From Paragonimus skrjabini miyazakii (taxonomy: Eukaryota; Platyhelminthes; Trematoda; Plagiorchiida; Troglotrematidae), in NCBI GenBank assembly GCA_014338405.1, contig JTDE01000034.1, positions 469,629-533,628 of the forward strand: a stretch of 64,000 bases of DNA, in the 5' to 3' direction. Below the pieces are notes generated by a model, which worked only from the letters and a program-made list of their open reading frames with translations, had not been told where the DNA came from and did no database searches. Each line of letters begins with the position of its first letter. The stretch's first letter is position 1. Below, piece after piece: positions 1 through 12,598 of this stretch. A program made the translations under genes and the position numbers.

Positions 1-3000
1 CCATGTTAAAGAGACAGAGTTTGTTTCAGATTTGTCCTTGAACCGGTTGAACTAAGTATCATCCCAAAATGATGATCTTTTGAACAGAATTTATCGGATA
101 ACAATTTCCACTTCAGAAGAAGGGTAAAAATCAAGCCAAGATACTGTTTTACGCACTTCAAAAGATAGGTACTCAGCATTTACACAATCATACCGCCAAG
201 AATCAGAAAATTTAACAAAATTATTAATTTTACTTTACTTTCAGCTCCTTCACAAGATCTTCCGAATTAATAAAAAGGTGTGGTAAATAAAGGATAGCAG
301 AATAATCCTAGACATGTGTACGCGCATAAACATATTTGAAATGAGACCTAGTTGAAGATATGGGTAAACATTTGGAAAAGTCAAAATGATTATGATGATG
401 ATGATGATCGGAAGTTGACATTTTAGAGGAAGGCGTCTTGAATGCTTTAGAATGTTAAACCATTTTGGGGTCAAAGAGACTTTAATGAGGAGTATTGCTA
501 CAGTTGGATAAGAGTCTAGTGGGTCTAGGAAGAAGTTGAACATCTTTGGACAGAAGACCAGAGGAAATTTACGGAGAACGATATAGCCAAAAGAGTAATA
601 TACTTGCACTCAAAAAACGGATACTTTAGTAGAAGTGTGTCTTTCGGAAAGAAAAGGATTTTTTCAATACAAAGAACTGTGTCCTAGATAACACATGAAT
701 TCTTGATTCGTCAGGAAGATTCTTAACAGTGCTAGGAAGAAAACTGGAAGTGATTCACTAAGTAATCGTCTAATAGTATTATGAGAGATGGTTAACTGCT
801 ACACTATTTGAGGTGACAAAACAACATCTCTTTGTTGATGATGTCGGTAGTTTTGCTGTAATCAAGTGAACGAAAACGAACGTCCTAAACATATGTTATT
901 CAGGAATGACAAAATTAAGTGGACACGATGGACAGCAAGTGAACATTCGACCAGAGTTGATGATACGTATACTTATCTGGGTCAATGTGGCTATTCTGCA
1001 ACCTTATCAGTTCCAGGAGAAGCTGCTCAAATACTTTCAATGCCACCGTTCTGTATACGATCATTTGAAATTTGGATGTCTTTTTTTCGTACAGGCTCAA
1101 TGCTAACAGTTTTCCAACAGTCAGTTATTTTCCTCTGTGTAATGTACTATGTGAAGACGTTGACAAAAGAAACAGTAAGTAGTTTAGCACTCCGACTATA
1201 ACTGACCACAGTTCATTCAGATTAATGTGGAACCATTACAGAAGAATGAGGCCAAACTATTAACACACCTGAATTGGTTGTGGTAGTTTGGTCAATGTAA
1301 TCCAGATTACTTAGAATGTATCTGCAAATGTAAGTGCATAAATGACAAAATAAGCCGTCGAGCGATAGTTTTCATTTCAGTGATATAGAAAGTGGTCTAT
1401 GGCTTAATGGATAGTTCGTGCAAAACACCCTATCACAGTTTTAATTCATTCTTAAAACTGAATGCAATTCGCTTGAGGGATGATCACTTCTCTCATACTC
1501 GTTGCTTACCCATAACTAAGATCTTGGACGTAAGCTGCTTATTGATATAGTCTATATTAAGCCACCCAACGTTTTCGATAGGATTGGTCATTCCAACTTG
1601 ACACGGACAGTCCACAAGTACGACCTTTTAGAACGTAGGAGGGTTAACCAAACTAACTTGGGTCCATACCAAGGTGGCTAGAAAGTTATTACGCCAACTC
1701 TCTGCCAACAACAGTGTTCCACCGAGTCCTATCATTGATCCACTGCTGTGGACACCGAGCGGGTTGAAAACCACCAATCGTTCGTTGAGGACACAAACCT
1801 GACGAGTTGTAAAATGTGCGGAGAATGTGAAGTCTCTGAAGCGTGATTTGAACCGCCTTACCTTACGGTTGATGGACAACAACTTGCTATTCACCACAAA
1901 TATTACATACTATGTAAATGTATACTAATCCATACAATATATAATAATATGCATATCCATCAGGTATGCTAAACAGACGTAGTTGCAGATGGTTTAATTT
2001 CATCTGCATACGACGCAGTGATAGCTAAAATTATATAGTTTATTCTAGTTTGAAATGTGAATATCCGTGTTTGGGCTACGGATAAATTAACGATCAGACG
2101 TGGATCGTTTTATTTAAATTAGGACCCTACAAAAAACACTTTGACAGGCACAAACTTAATACGTAATAAAACGGTCCCCCAGAACCATACACCAACCACT
2201 TTTGAGGGCTTATAATTGGCCAGGCCCACTCGAAATCAAACAGTACAGCAACCATGTTAGACCAAATCAGGTTCGTTTAAAAAGTTAGCCGCAGGGCGCA
2301 TCATTAAGTTATGTAAGACCGCTGTTAACCCGTTTATTTTTCTCTGTGGAAAGTCCAAATCTTATCTGCACTGGACTCTAGACCTTCTTCCAAGACTCGT
2401 TCAACTGACCTAACTAGTGAACATGATTTAGCGTAGGTTTGTTCCATGAACCAATCGAAACGTTAACTGATTTGTCTAATGCAGGCCTGTGTATGGGAAG
2501 TCGTATTCATGTGTGAAATCTCCACCAAGAGGACGGCCCTCAATGTTCCATGAGAGGTACGAGAGATACCCTTGGGCAGGGGCGAGAGACTGTGTATATA
2601 TTAGTCCGCATAGTTTGATCAAAAATATCTTACTAATAAGATCGATTTTCTTATTTTAATGGTATTACCAAGGTATAAGCGATATGCTTCAGTCTACTGG
2701 ATGAGATGCTACCACAAAATGACGTGCTTTCTATCAACCTGGATGTTGAGCTGATCGGGTTGCCTGAAAACTAGCGCAGTAGGTAAAAATAACATCCGTA
2801 TAGCATATGGTTGCTCACAGCTGTTCATAATATACGGTTTAGTTTAGTATGTTTCGATTATATATGCATATGTATACTATGTAATGTGCAATCACGCCAC
2901 GTATTTTGATCGCTCCTAAGAAATTTATGGCAATTTAACGATTTTGACATTGTAATCCAACCAGTCCCTGCAAATGGACGGGCTACTTCTATTATGGGCT

Positions 3001-3360
3001 CATCGATCATCCTTACTTGAAATCCCACAACATACCACTCACGCAAACAGCAAACAGTTCTCGCTCTGAAGGTGAAAGATCGTGTTGAAACGCAGGTACC
3101 TGATTGGGCAATCGGTTCGAACCAATCAGCAAATAACTACATGCCACTATGACGGGAACTGGCAGTTTTTCTAAAATGTCTGGTAAAGTGCGTTATCTTT
3201 GGTTGACATGTCCGTCTCCATCTATATCGTGTGAATAAATTGCTATTTCAAAAACAAACGCGTGTATTACCTCTCATAGCTGTCTGCTTTTAGATTGACG
3301 GGGTGCACCCCCAATGCGTCCATAAGGCCTGGGTCAGAACGCATAGCCGCTCGCGATACG
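1..3360. other. Upstream region without a recognisable gene
   Basis: I see no gene here that I can support. Open frames are short (the longest about 110 codons) and none shows a conserved motif. A small GAT/ATG microsatellite lies near 387-408. A minus-strand frame at 1628-1897 has protein-like composition but matches no family I know. A stretch near 1389-1410 resembles a tRNA A box but has no convincing B box. This is probably intergenic DNA or 5' intron upstream of the gene that starts near 3.7 kb. Confidence 0.5.
387..408. repeat. (ATG/GAT)n microsatellite
   Basis: A short triplet run of about seven ATG units, seen directly. No associated gene. Confidence 0.85.
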
Positions 3361-3766
3361 CAATTGTGTGTCACTGTGTCGTTGTGTCTGCCTAACATCT
3401 CTCCACTACAGATTTGTCATGCTTCCACCGCCCACAGTTATAAACCGGCGCAGACAGGCCAAAGCACATAAATACACATACACACACGCACACGCATGAA
3501 TATATGAATGCACTCACACACGCTCGCACTTGCTGTGTGTGGCTAATCCCTGAGGTCGAATGCGCGAACGTGCACACACGCTCGCATTTGCATTGTGGAC
3601 GCCGCACGTACGCTCGTGCTCTTGTGCGCCAGTCTGCGGTGGGATTTAAACGTTTTTCTAATAATCTTTTCCACGTTACTTTGAGGACTATGCCCAGTTA
3701 CTGGGATAATTCAACACCGGATTAAATTGTTGTGGTCTACCATTACAATCGTGAAAAGCGGATGTA
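3360..3766 (+). promoter_or_regulatory. AC/GT-rich, CpG-containing region upstream of the first coding exon
   Basis: This stretch is richer in CpG and in CA/TG alternation than the surrounding DNA, with AC runs near 3477-3500 and 3515-3535. A TATAAA-like string occurs near 3438-3444. It lies directly upstream of the candidate first coding exon at 3767. An in-frame stop (TGA at 3752-3754) shows that the exon's frame does not extend far upstream. A promoter or 5' UTR role is inferred from position and composition only. The upstream start codon at 3504 opens a 73-codon frame, which could act as an upstream ORF if it is transcribed. Confidence 0.35.
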
Positions 3767-4207
3767 ATGAAAGTGAAAAACCGACGTTCGGCATCCGGCC
3801 GAACGGGGAATATGATAAACGATGGACGTTTCGTCAATGACGGTGATTATTGTGAATCTCAGGCAGGCAAACGTCGAAAAAATGCCGATCTACCACGTTC
3901 ATCCAAACCAGTTAGAAGCCCGTCAGCACTACCCAATGGAACTGTTGAGTCTAGACTGAACAAAAAACGACGCAACTGCGCCACCGAGGGGGCTGATTCG
4001 CTGCCCTCCATTTCTTTCAAATCGGTCGCTTCTAATCCGTCTAACCGCTGTTCGTCTGCTTCGTCTGTTCTATCCGGATCAAACGAAACTACGGATCCTT
4101 ACGAATTCGCAGTAAAAGCAGATCAGGAGGGTGACGACCATACTGGAAGTAACACGCAAACGACTAACACAAATCTCGCATCGATAAAAAGGATGCGGTT
4201 AGATAGA
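3767..4207 (+). CDS. Candidate first coding exon of a ZNF608/ZNF609 (scribbler/brakeless) homologue
   Basis: This is a 147-codon open stretch from ATG 3767 to a consensus donor (A|GTAAGT) at 4207/4208. The encoded segment is hydrophilic and low in complexity. It has basic clusters (residues about 1-12 and 34-48), a KKRR motif near residue 66 suggesting nuclear localisation, Ser-rich stretches, a DPYEF motif near residue 112, and a final basic KRMRLD run. I link it to the exon at 57197 because the donor is phase 0, the acceptor at 57196/57197 is also phase 0, both are on the same strand, and vertebrate ZNF609 also has a disordered, Lys/Ser-rich first coding exon ending in a basic run before a very large intron. 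The frame continues into the intron until a stop at 4279, which is read-through past the donor. An in-frame upstream stop supports this ATG. The acidic N-terminal block typical of vertebrate family members is not evident, so an upstream exon or divergence remains possible. Confidence 0.6.
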
Positions 4208-4589
4208 GTAAGTTTTCAAGTGCATTTGTGTTTAACTGGTGCATTTGTATCACACATGTGTAGTTCTTTGCTAATTTGAACTTGATTCGCTTATCGATCT
4301 TCCGTTTGCTTGTGTGCATGGGGAACAAAGCAAGTGGATGGTCCGATTTCCTAAAATAACACGTGAATCATCTTTTCACGTTTAAGCGGACGTTCTGCAT
4401 AAAATATTGCCCTCTACTAGGTCGCAACGACTTACTCGTAGGGAAGCTAAAAAACTGTCTGTGCCACATCATCAATCGTCAGCTGTCACTCAACTTATGC
4501 TACTTCTTTGAATGTGGTAACAACAATAACAGTTATGTAGACATGATCAACTTCCAGGTATGCCCAACTCCTTTGTCAGTATCAGTCTT

Positions 4590-5310
4590 TCATTTGCCTG
4601 TTAGTCTCCCTGTACGTGCGCTATCCACCACCCTGCCCACGTCTATCACCAGTTCGTGTGCGCGCGTATGTGTCCGGTCGGAAAAACCCCACTCTATCAT
4701 CTAATCCAACGTTGGGTCTACCCTCTGTCACCCATCCTTTCTCATGCCACACGCACACTAACGTACAAACGGACGTTAGCCAACAGGCAACAAGCATGCC
4801 AAACAGGATACCAGCTTGTATGTTTGTTTGTATTTATGCATGCGTGTGTGTCGGGCGTACGTACCCAACACAGGTACCTTTCGTGTGCGCATTTTTCAGC
4901 CGAATGCCATCTTCTGATTCCGAGGCATTTTGCTTCACTCTTTGCCTGACCGGACAGCCGTGCAGGTTGTGATGGCAGAGGCAACAGCAAACATTTAGCT
5001 CATTTGTTTACGTAAAGTGGAGATTTGTCTTAATTGCCTTCCTTTTTTGGTGCTTACAAATTACGTGTGTGTGCGTGACGTGTGTGTCCACCCCTGTCTC
5101 CAATATGTACCCAGTTGTTCGGGTCGCATGCGATCGGGCATGACGGATTTGCGTTTATTGGAGCGGCAACTTTTGCCCTCGCTGCCCATCAGCTTACTAT
5201 ACCGCTTTCTCCCGGAACGTTGTCAACATATCGGCCTAATTTATCGGTCCAGGTTTTGACCCTCTGTGTGTGTTTGTGTGTCAACCTCAAGGGACAATTA
5301 GTTGTAGATA
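4590..5310. repeat. GT/AC-rich low-complexity tract in 5' intron
   Basis: This is a stretch with many TGTG, CACA and CGTACG-type strings and a local excess of CpG, just downstream of the exon 1 donor. It opens spurious overlapping frames in both strands. It could be an extension of the promoter-proximal CpG-rich domain. No motif gives a specific function. Confidence 0.45.
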
Positions 5311-6183
5311 ATGAGTTCGTGCTCCGGGCGAAGATTATGTCACAACGAATAAAGTTAATTTTCAAATTGGCTATCCGCCCACACAAAACGCCGACCATTC
5401 GAGTCCGATGTGGCAGTTTGTCTTCGAACAGAATCATTCGCTAGTTCGCAGCTGACACGTGTTTATTTGCACTTCCGTCTTATCTCGTGGTCGATGATTG
5501 CTGGGTGCAACAAAGTAGCACGTTTGTCCAGCCGTTTTGTATGTAGATTGTGTGTCGCATTCCGTGCACAACAAAAACCGCGACGACAACACAGTCCCAG
5601 AAGCTTTGAAACACTTAGTCATCATTTTCTTCTTTCAGTTTAATTAATTTGGCTGAAGGTTTTGCACAACTGCCACTTTTAGCTGCACAATCCACTGAGC
5701 TTTCACTTATTTGATCGATTGGCCAGTCAGTCGATCGATATTTGCGTCTACTGTCTCCCTAAGTCTAACGTTTGACAGGCTCATGCAATTGGTAACTGTC
5801 ATCACAAGCTGGTGAGGCTTGCAAAGCTATTCCTTTTTGATGAATTAATTCACGCTGACATTGTAGGACCAAATAGCTTCGGATATGTAGGGAGTTGTGC
5901 CAAAAGGCGATCACTGAGCAATGACTGATATTTGAAACAGAAACGTTACAATCCATTGGTATAAACAGCATGTAGAACGTTTTGTTCAGGTAGACAAAAA
6001 GGTTGCATGTAGTCTTAAACAACGAATTCAAGACAAGTCAAGTCAGAAAGTAGTTTGCACAGTGTACCTCCCCAACACACCTCACTGTACATATAATAAG
6101 ATTCACTAGTTTATACATAATAAAGTAACAAAATCAATAGATAGTAATGCATCACAGTTACTCAGGCAATCTGTAAAATCGAA

Positions 6184-6613
6184 ATTGAACGCCACCCACA
6201 CTTGATCGCAGCCTTCGCATTCAGATAAGCCTTTCGGCTAGCCCACTTCAAAAGGAAACACTAGACTCGAGTTTCACACTTATTAGAGCTCATCAATAGT
6301 GCATATCCTTGTCCGGATCACAGTTTGCACTCTCACTCTCGTGCTTGTGAGACTAGCGTGTTAACCACAACGCCAGCAAATTTACAATGGACATGACCGA
6401 ATAATCAAATCCAAACGCCCAACCACAACCCTGTATGAATAGTGTTCAGCTTGTCCGATCATTTCGAGAGGAGAGTAAACAGAACCACTCTGTTCTATCC
6501 AATCGATAACCCCGTGATCAGGACTTCTCAGTTGGGTTGAAGTTACTGTCTTCATTGAATCAACTGAGCATGATTTAAATCAGTAGTGAAGGTTCGGAGA
6601 TTTAGGTTATTTC
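6184..6613 (-). mobile_element. Hammerhead-ribozyme SINE-like element, full-length decayed copy
   Basis: On the minus strand this copy reads 5' tip, tRNA-like promoter region, hammerhead remnant, then the 3' tail (tail at 6184-6255). It matches the + strand copy at 23.86-24.28 kb over nearly its whole length with few differences. A 9-bp direct repeat (AAAATCGAA) flanks it at 6175-6183 and 6614-6622, a plausible target-site duplication. The tRNA-like B box is degraded. The hammerhead at 6259-6302 has a mutated core (TTGATGA for CTGATGA) and a weakened stem II, so self-cleavage is unlikely. Confidence 0.75.
6259..6302 (-). ncRNA. Hammerhead ribozyme remnant
   Basis: Stem I halves, the GAAA box, the CTCGAG stem III and the UC cleavage dinucleotide are kept, but the first core base is changed (TTGATGA) and stem II no longer pairs fully (GCTCT against AGTGT). 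It is a decayed relative of the intact ribozymes at 61.5 and 62.0 kb. Confidence 0.65.
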
Positions 6614-7855
6614 AAAATCGAATGTTGAATGTTTGTTATACTCTGCCACATGTAAAACATGACAGCACATCGCGTGACTTGTAGTGCCTGTGGAGAAGTG
6701 TGCACTGTAAAATGCTGTGAAATAGTGTATAACTCAGAAATATGCAATCTGAAATCCGTGCCTCTCCTTCTCAGTTGATTGCATTTTCCATCATGTGTAT
6801 CAACATCCCAAGGGACTTCGTGTAAATACGTTTAAAAATTCACATCATCCACTCCTTAGGAGAACCACTGATATTTTTAATTATTTGACACTTCCTATAT
6901 GGACGTGAGTGTGTTCTAGAACGGAATCTTCGCAAAATTGTCCTCCCAACAGATTGCTTACAAGCTTATTCAATGGCACCGATTACCTTCGTAACCGTAG
7001 CTATGCCCACTGGAAACTGTTTATCATGGGGTGACTTAGCTAGGGGTTGACTTAATGCGATGTGAGTTAAACGGGCTGAACCGGTCGGACCGAAAATTGA
7101 AGGGGGGCGGGGGGTCACACCTCATCAACTGCAGTGTGTGTTGATGCGATGCAGTAACGTTTGTATGTGTTAGTCTCTGTGGGGCGTCTTTACGTAGGAT
7201 GCAGTGACGTGGCCCTGTGCGTACGTGCATGCCAGACGCGTATGTCGCAATCCTGGTCGTGACAGCTGCATGCGCTGCATTAACTTGGGATGGCAACATT
7301 TGAAAGCACTGTTCAACGGAGTGGCGGTTGATTCGGTTGTGGGTTGACAACTGACTAGGTGCGATGTGCATCGTCGTGGTCATTGAGTTGATGATGATTT
7401 ACATCCACTGGACGCTAATCGCTTGATAATCTGTGCAGGTTGATGTTTTTTGGTCCGTTTAGGTAAATACCTGTGTATGCGGTCAGCGCTCCGTTAACCA
7501 ACAATAGTACAATGTACTCCAAGTATTGACTGGTCGTGAACAGCGATCAAGTCTTTCTGGTTCAAGTTCAGCGCGCTCTTGGTGGTGAGTCAGTTTCGTA
7601 ATATATAGATAGGAAACGTTCATCTAACGGATTGATGCAATCATGACAGATTCAGCTTATTGTTAGTTGGAACGTGTGTCCTTGTTGCAGTGTGTTCTAT
7701 ACGTCCATAGCAGTTTACGTTTCGTTGTGCCTATTTCTCATAACAACATAACAGCAAAAAAACGTCGTGTTGGCTTTTCTAAGGTAAATTCAGCTTATTT
7801 CGTGTTGGACAGCGAACTATCGATGAAATTGGAGAAGTCTGGTGTCAGGACCGTC

Positions 7856-8110
7856 TGAAGACTAGCTCAGTTGGCTTAGGTATCGGTAGGCTTGGTTTTC
7901 GGTATCGTGGTAACAAGTGGTCAAAATTCTGGGGTTTTTATCGGGATTTCTGACGCAGGCCGTCATGCTGCGGAGGCCATTCACGTCAACGTCGATTTTA
8001 GTCATCACATCAGAGCGCTGGATGGTGTGATTAATGGGTCACACACCACGGCGCGCCAGCAGGCTCCTGAATCAGTGCTGTTCACACGATGTTTCTCAGG
8101 CCTCTGAACC
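7856..8110 (+). mobile_element. tRNA-headed SINE-like element
   Basis: A tRNA-like A box (TAGCTCAGTTGG, 7863-7874) is followed about 45 bases later by a degraded B-box-like string (GTGGTCAAAATTC, 7917-7929) and a GC-richer body. This spacing fits a tRNA-derived RNA polymerase III promoter of a SINE. The 3' boundary is not clear and I saw no flanking duplication. The head differs from that of the hammerhead element, so this is a separate family. Confidence 0.5.
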
Positions 8111-8406
8111 ATGATGCCTACACACGCGCATGTACACACAAATGCACATGCTAAAAGCAGCATACACACACACGCGCGACCTGAACATGACGACCAGACT
8201 GCTCCCTCGATCGGTCGTGTGTGAAGAAGCGGTGTGTGGCTGCGGTAAGCGACGCGACAGTACGATGAAACAAGCATCGGTCAACCCTTATGAACCTGCA
8301 CGTGCATGAAAATGGTAACCACAGCACCAGCAACGCACTAGGTGCGCTGAACAGGTGGCGGAGCTGATCCAGACGCCGACGAAGGTTCCGTCACGTTCTA
8401 TGAAGC
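8110..8406. repeat. AC/CA-rich low-complexity region
   Basis: Interrupted CA-rich runs (near 8118-8175) precede a pure GT microsatellite. No coding frame here shows conservation. Confidence 0.4.
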
Positions 8407-8432
8407 TGTGTGTGTGTGTGTGTGTGTGTGTG
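8407..8432. repeat. (TG)n microsatellite
   Basis: Thirteen uninterrupted TG units, seen directly. Confidence 0.95.
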
Positions 8433-11400
8433 ATTGGCGTGTCAAGCCGGCCGATGAATAGAATACTGATGCGACGCATGTACAAAGGAAGTGATCTCTC
8501 ACAAACGATTCATTGAGTTGAGAAAATAAAACATTGAGCAAATAATAGTCAATTTTTCAATCACCTCAGGTGGTCGTTGAACATTGTAACTTGTTCATAA
8601 CATTACGTTCTTCACAATCCATTTGTTTAAAACGTGCTAAACATGACGTTCAGATTGTTTGACTTCATTCGTATAACATTTTGTGCGAATATTTTACAGT
8701 TAATTGAGAAGACTGTAAACCGTATTTCAGAATGGATGGTACTTGGTTAACGTACTGCAGGTTGGCATCCGAACGTCCTGTGAAGGACTCGACCTCTCCG
8801 ATCATGTAACTGTGGCTGACACCGCCACTTAGTTCTCCGAAGTGACGTTAATCAAGTACCCCTTTCTCTTTCTGCTGTTAGAAATTGTTAACGCAATTAA
8901 TCTACCTACCGTTACATTTAAGCTGCTCACTCTACCCCGTTATGCGCCCATCAGACGTTCATTCGTTCAGATGAACGTATTGCACAGATGACCGATCATA
9001 GTACTCAAAGTGCTTTGGTCCTCTTGACATCTTGATGAACCGGGTAAAGAGGACTCAGTGTTTCAAAAGATCACGGGGTTAGGAGTGATTCCTTAACTCA
9101 TATATCGATCGAACGCACCCCTAATTACAGATCGTTTTAACAAATCAGACCGAATTTAATTCAATTCGCATACTTTCTTACTTGAGGTTAGATTTTGAGG
9201 CGGAAGTCGTCATAAATCATTGAAACATAACAAACGGTTGCTAATAGCGGCTACCAACTTTCCCCCCCTTGACAACCATTGTGTAGTATCTGATCGCGCC
9301 TCTGTGATTGTCGGTACGTCACTTCTGCGACTAGCTGACAAAATCGCTCATACGAAACACGTGAGAATCACGTGCAACCTTGCCTAAGACGAGTTAAATG
9401 AATTACCTTTCCAGAAGTCGACTGTGAACGTGCGTAACATACATTGAGAAACTGAGGTAGTGGGGTGTCGATCGTCCCACAACTGAAAGCCCGACAACAA
9501 AACTGGAGTTCAAACCATTTCACGGGACTTCTAATTGAAAGGGCTTAAACAAATTTGTACAACAGTTAGCGGTAAATAGGTCTGTTGAAGTATCCAGTGC
9601 GCATTGGTCGCTCATGTGCATTAGTTCCAAAGATGACTATCAACTCTTTTCTTTACCAAGACGTGCTGCAGCCCTATGTGGTCACTACTTTGATCGATCC
9701 GTTAACAATGCTTGAAACACGTTAATGAACTAGAGGTGAAACGCTATAGTAGTGGTCGTCGTACGGAAGAGGGTAGTGCGTTTAAATTGTAGCCATTATA
9801 GGCGTTAGCTGGTTGACATTCCGGTGGCATATATTTTCTACAGAATTTGGTCTATTCTTTACAAAAGTAATTAACACAGGGTCACCCTTAGCTGGCGCAT
9901 CGCTGCATGCAAGCGGCGTTGTAGTCAACGACAAAATGTGTTTGCTTTTGCGGTTCGTGCCTTCTCTCAATTCCATGTTTAGGCATCTAATAAAGGATTG
10001 AACAACGACAATCACCATACCTATATTGCAGAAGTATGGTTATACCTTTTACGTGTATGTATAGTGAGACACATTTCTGCCACTTACATCAACATTTTGT
10101 AGTGTGCTTTTGACTGAATATTTAACCACAGAGACCGATATCTTGTTTCGTTTAGTTAGCAGAATCATTTTTGGACTCGCTAAGTGGAGTAGCAGTGAGA
10201 GTCGTTTGAATAGTTGGTTGATCCATTGATGTTTGTCGTAAACATTCCCTCATGTGTTTAGTGGGGTTCAAATCTACTTAATCTGTCGGCCAGGAAAGCC
10301 TTCGTGTTCCAGCGACATTCTTGAAGACGTTAGCTATCTGCTCTGTGGAAAGCCATAGATTTAGGTAAAAATTGGGCAGGGGAGTTAGTATCTTTTAGTC
10401 AAACCTGGCGTGAAAGGAACACAACTATTGATCTCAACTTAACACACAGTTACACACCTCATGCTATCGATCGCCCAGATGTTCTTTGCTATATACCGGT
10501 GATTCTTCACTGATCGATTTCCACACGTGGCTATATGTCTCTTGTCGCTTCGCCTCAATGGACACCATGCCCCGAGCACCATACACGGTGGGACAAGTGA
10601 ACGTGCTAATCAATATCAATTCACGTCGAAAATAGCAGTGTTATCATTTTCAGGACGAGCCGACATTTGCTACAGATTACTACATCAACCGTTGATTATC
10701 TCCGTGACGTCTTCTTTCTAACCACTACCTTGCTCACGATAGCACCAATCTGAGATCTGAAAACTTCCGCAACTCCATACTACTCGGAATCATTGGATCC
10801 AGCTGTCTCAAATTATTTGCACTAGTGAAAGCTCAGGTCAGCAGCCCGTATTATGAGACGATCTGAACGTCCGTACAAAATTACATTGATGTGTCAAGGC
10901 GTTATCATGTTGACCTATCTGACCAGACTGTCGGCCGGACTGTACTGAGATCAAACGTTTCCGTTATAGGTTCTTGTTACATCAAACGTTGGGGGCGTGC
11001 GCAGTAGAGACCAACCGATTCCTTCCGCTTGATCGGCTAACTGTTCGTATGCAGACTGAGTCACCAGCACTCTGACGCATTCACGAATTCGTCATTTAAA
11101 CTGGTGATTCGCCAGAATTTATGTTGTTTTCAGTCAGCTTGTGAAGCTCGATGGGGTTTGACCGGATGAGTTTGTTGATGCATAGGTACGCGGTATTGAA
11201 CAGAGGTCAAGCAGTCTACCCGTACCAGGGGTAAATGACGGTGGTATGAACAACAACCAATCGTTTTCATCCTTGTCATTGAGCGAGTCTTCACTTAGTT
11301 CATCTATGCAAATATGTGACTAGTTTCGGGTAAGGACTGCTTCTTCCATTTCATTTCCGAGCCGGTTAACTCATTCTAACTGACCCTGCTCATTTTCATC

Positions 11401-11753
11401 TAATCGTGTATCGTCATCTTGCTGCGTCACATGTCCCCTGTTGACTGCGATCACATCAGTGGTCTCTCAGAATTCTTGGGTAATCTTTACCGTCGTTTTT
11501 TTATTCAGATAAACGAGTGTCCAAATTTGCGAGTAGAAACGGACAAAATTCATGGCGAACTCCTCGCTTGTTTATCAATCTACGTGCCCATTGTCTCGAT
11601 ATCTAAATATAAACCGGAATTAATTTGTCGGAATTACTCATAGACAACTGTTCAGTCAAATCCTAATTTTTATTCCGAATGCTTAGCGTAAGTAAACTTA
11701 CGGGGAAACTGCCTCTGGAACCGTTATCTTTCAGTCACCGCCAAAGTGTTCGT

Positions 11754-11853
11754 NNNNNNNNNNNNNNNNNNNNNNNNNNNNNNNNNNNNNNNNNNNNNNN
11801 NNNNNNNNNNNNNNNNNNNNNNNNNNNNNNNNNNNNNNNNNNNNNNNNNNNNN
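11754..11853. other. Assembly gap (100 N)
   Basis: Exactly 100 undetermined bases, the usual placeholder for a gap of unknown size. Frames read across it are meaningless. It abuts a TA microsatellite, a plausible reason for the break. Confidence 0.99.
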
Positions 11854-11869
11854 TATATATATATATATA
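11854..11869. repeat. (TA)n microsatellite at gap edge
   Basis: Eight TA units directly after the gap. The true length is unknown because the array may continue into it. Confidence 0.9.
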
Positions 11870-12254
11870 AACGATCATAAGCCCGAAATTGACAGCTTTC
11901 AGACCACCGTCTCGGAAACTCCCTATCCATCCGTCTATCCTTTTACGATCCTTGTCACGCTGCTTGTCAGACCTGTTTTTCCACTGAATTCATCAGCGTT
12001 GAACACAGGCAAACAATGACAAAGATCATTTACACATGGTTGACTCATTTCTGTTTTGTAGTGGTGCCTAACGTAGTAATTGGATCTATTAGCCCAGGGG
12101 GTCAATGGCTGACGTTTTGAATCGAGGGGAAACTGTTCGTGGGAGCATAGTCAACTTACGACAGCAAATTTGACTGTTGTTTTTGATTGATGTGCATGTG
12201 AAAATGGCAGAGAGTGAACTTAGCAAACTAATCAATACGTACACTTTTTAAAAC

Positions 12255-12598
12255 ATTGAGTTGCCTTGATCCACTTCACCGATAACGATAGAAGACATAC
12301 GTCGCGAGATGTTAACATTTCGTTTGCTCTCTTCAGTCACAAACGTAAAACATTCGAATATATAGGACGTGGGGTTGGCGACAACAATAGAAACAATCAA
12401 ACATAAGACAAGGACTGTCATTAGTTCGAGGGCAGACAAACCCCGTGAGTCAACAGTTTATGCACACACAGGATCAGACGGCAAGTATTGATTAACGTTG
12501 CTTCGGAGAAAGCAAGCAGTTTCGGATTCCGATTATGCAGCTATACTTGAAACGAGTTGGCAGGGTCAACAACGTGACCTGTTTCCATGATGTGCTTT
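12255..12598 (-). pseudogene. Penelope-like element (PLE) fragment A: C-terminal end and 3' tail
   Basis: Read on the minus strand, this fragment translates to the C-terminal part of a PLE polyprotein downstream of the GIY-YIG endonuclease. It has an ETGHVVDP motif, then RNPKLLAFSEA and a CVHKLLT block, with stops between them. It is followed by a tail (12268-12400) that is nearly identical to the tail of PLE fragment C2 at 47531-47662. Only the last part of the element is present. No reverse-transcriptase motif occurs upstream of it, so it is a 5'-truncated dead copy. It lacks a roughly 160-bp stretch that C2 carries at 47663-47824. Confidence 0.75.

Noticed and set aside
1380..1450. tRNA-like SINE head
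   Set aside because: An A-box-like string is present but there is no acceptable B box at the proper distance.
11679..11930. Open frames spanning the assembly gap
   Set aside because: They consist mainly of undetermined bases.
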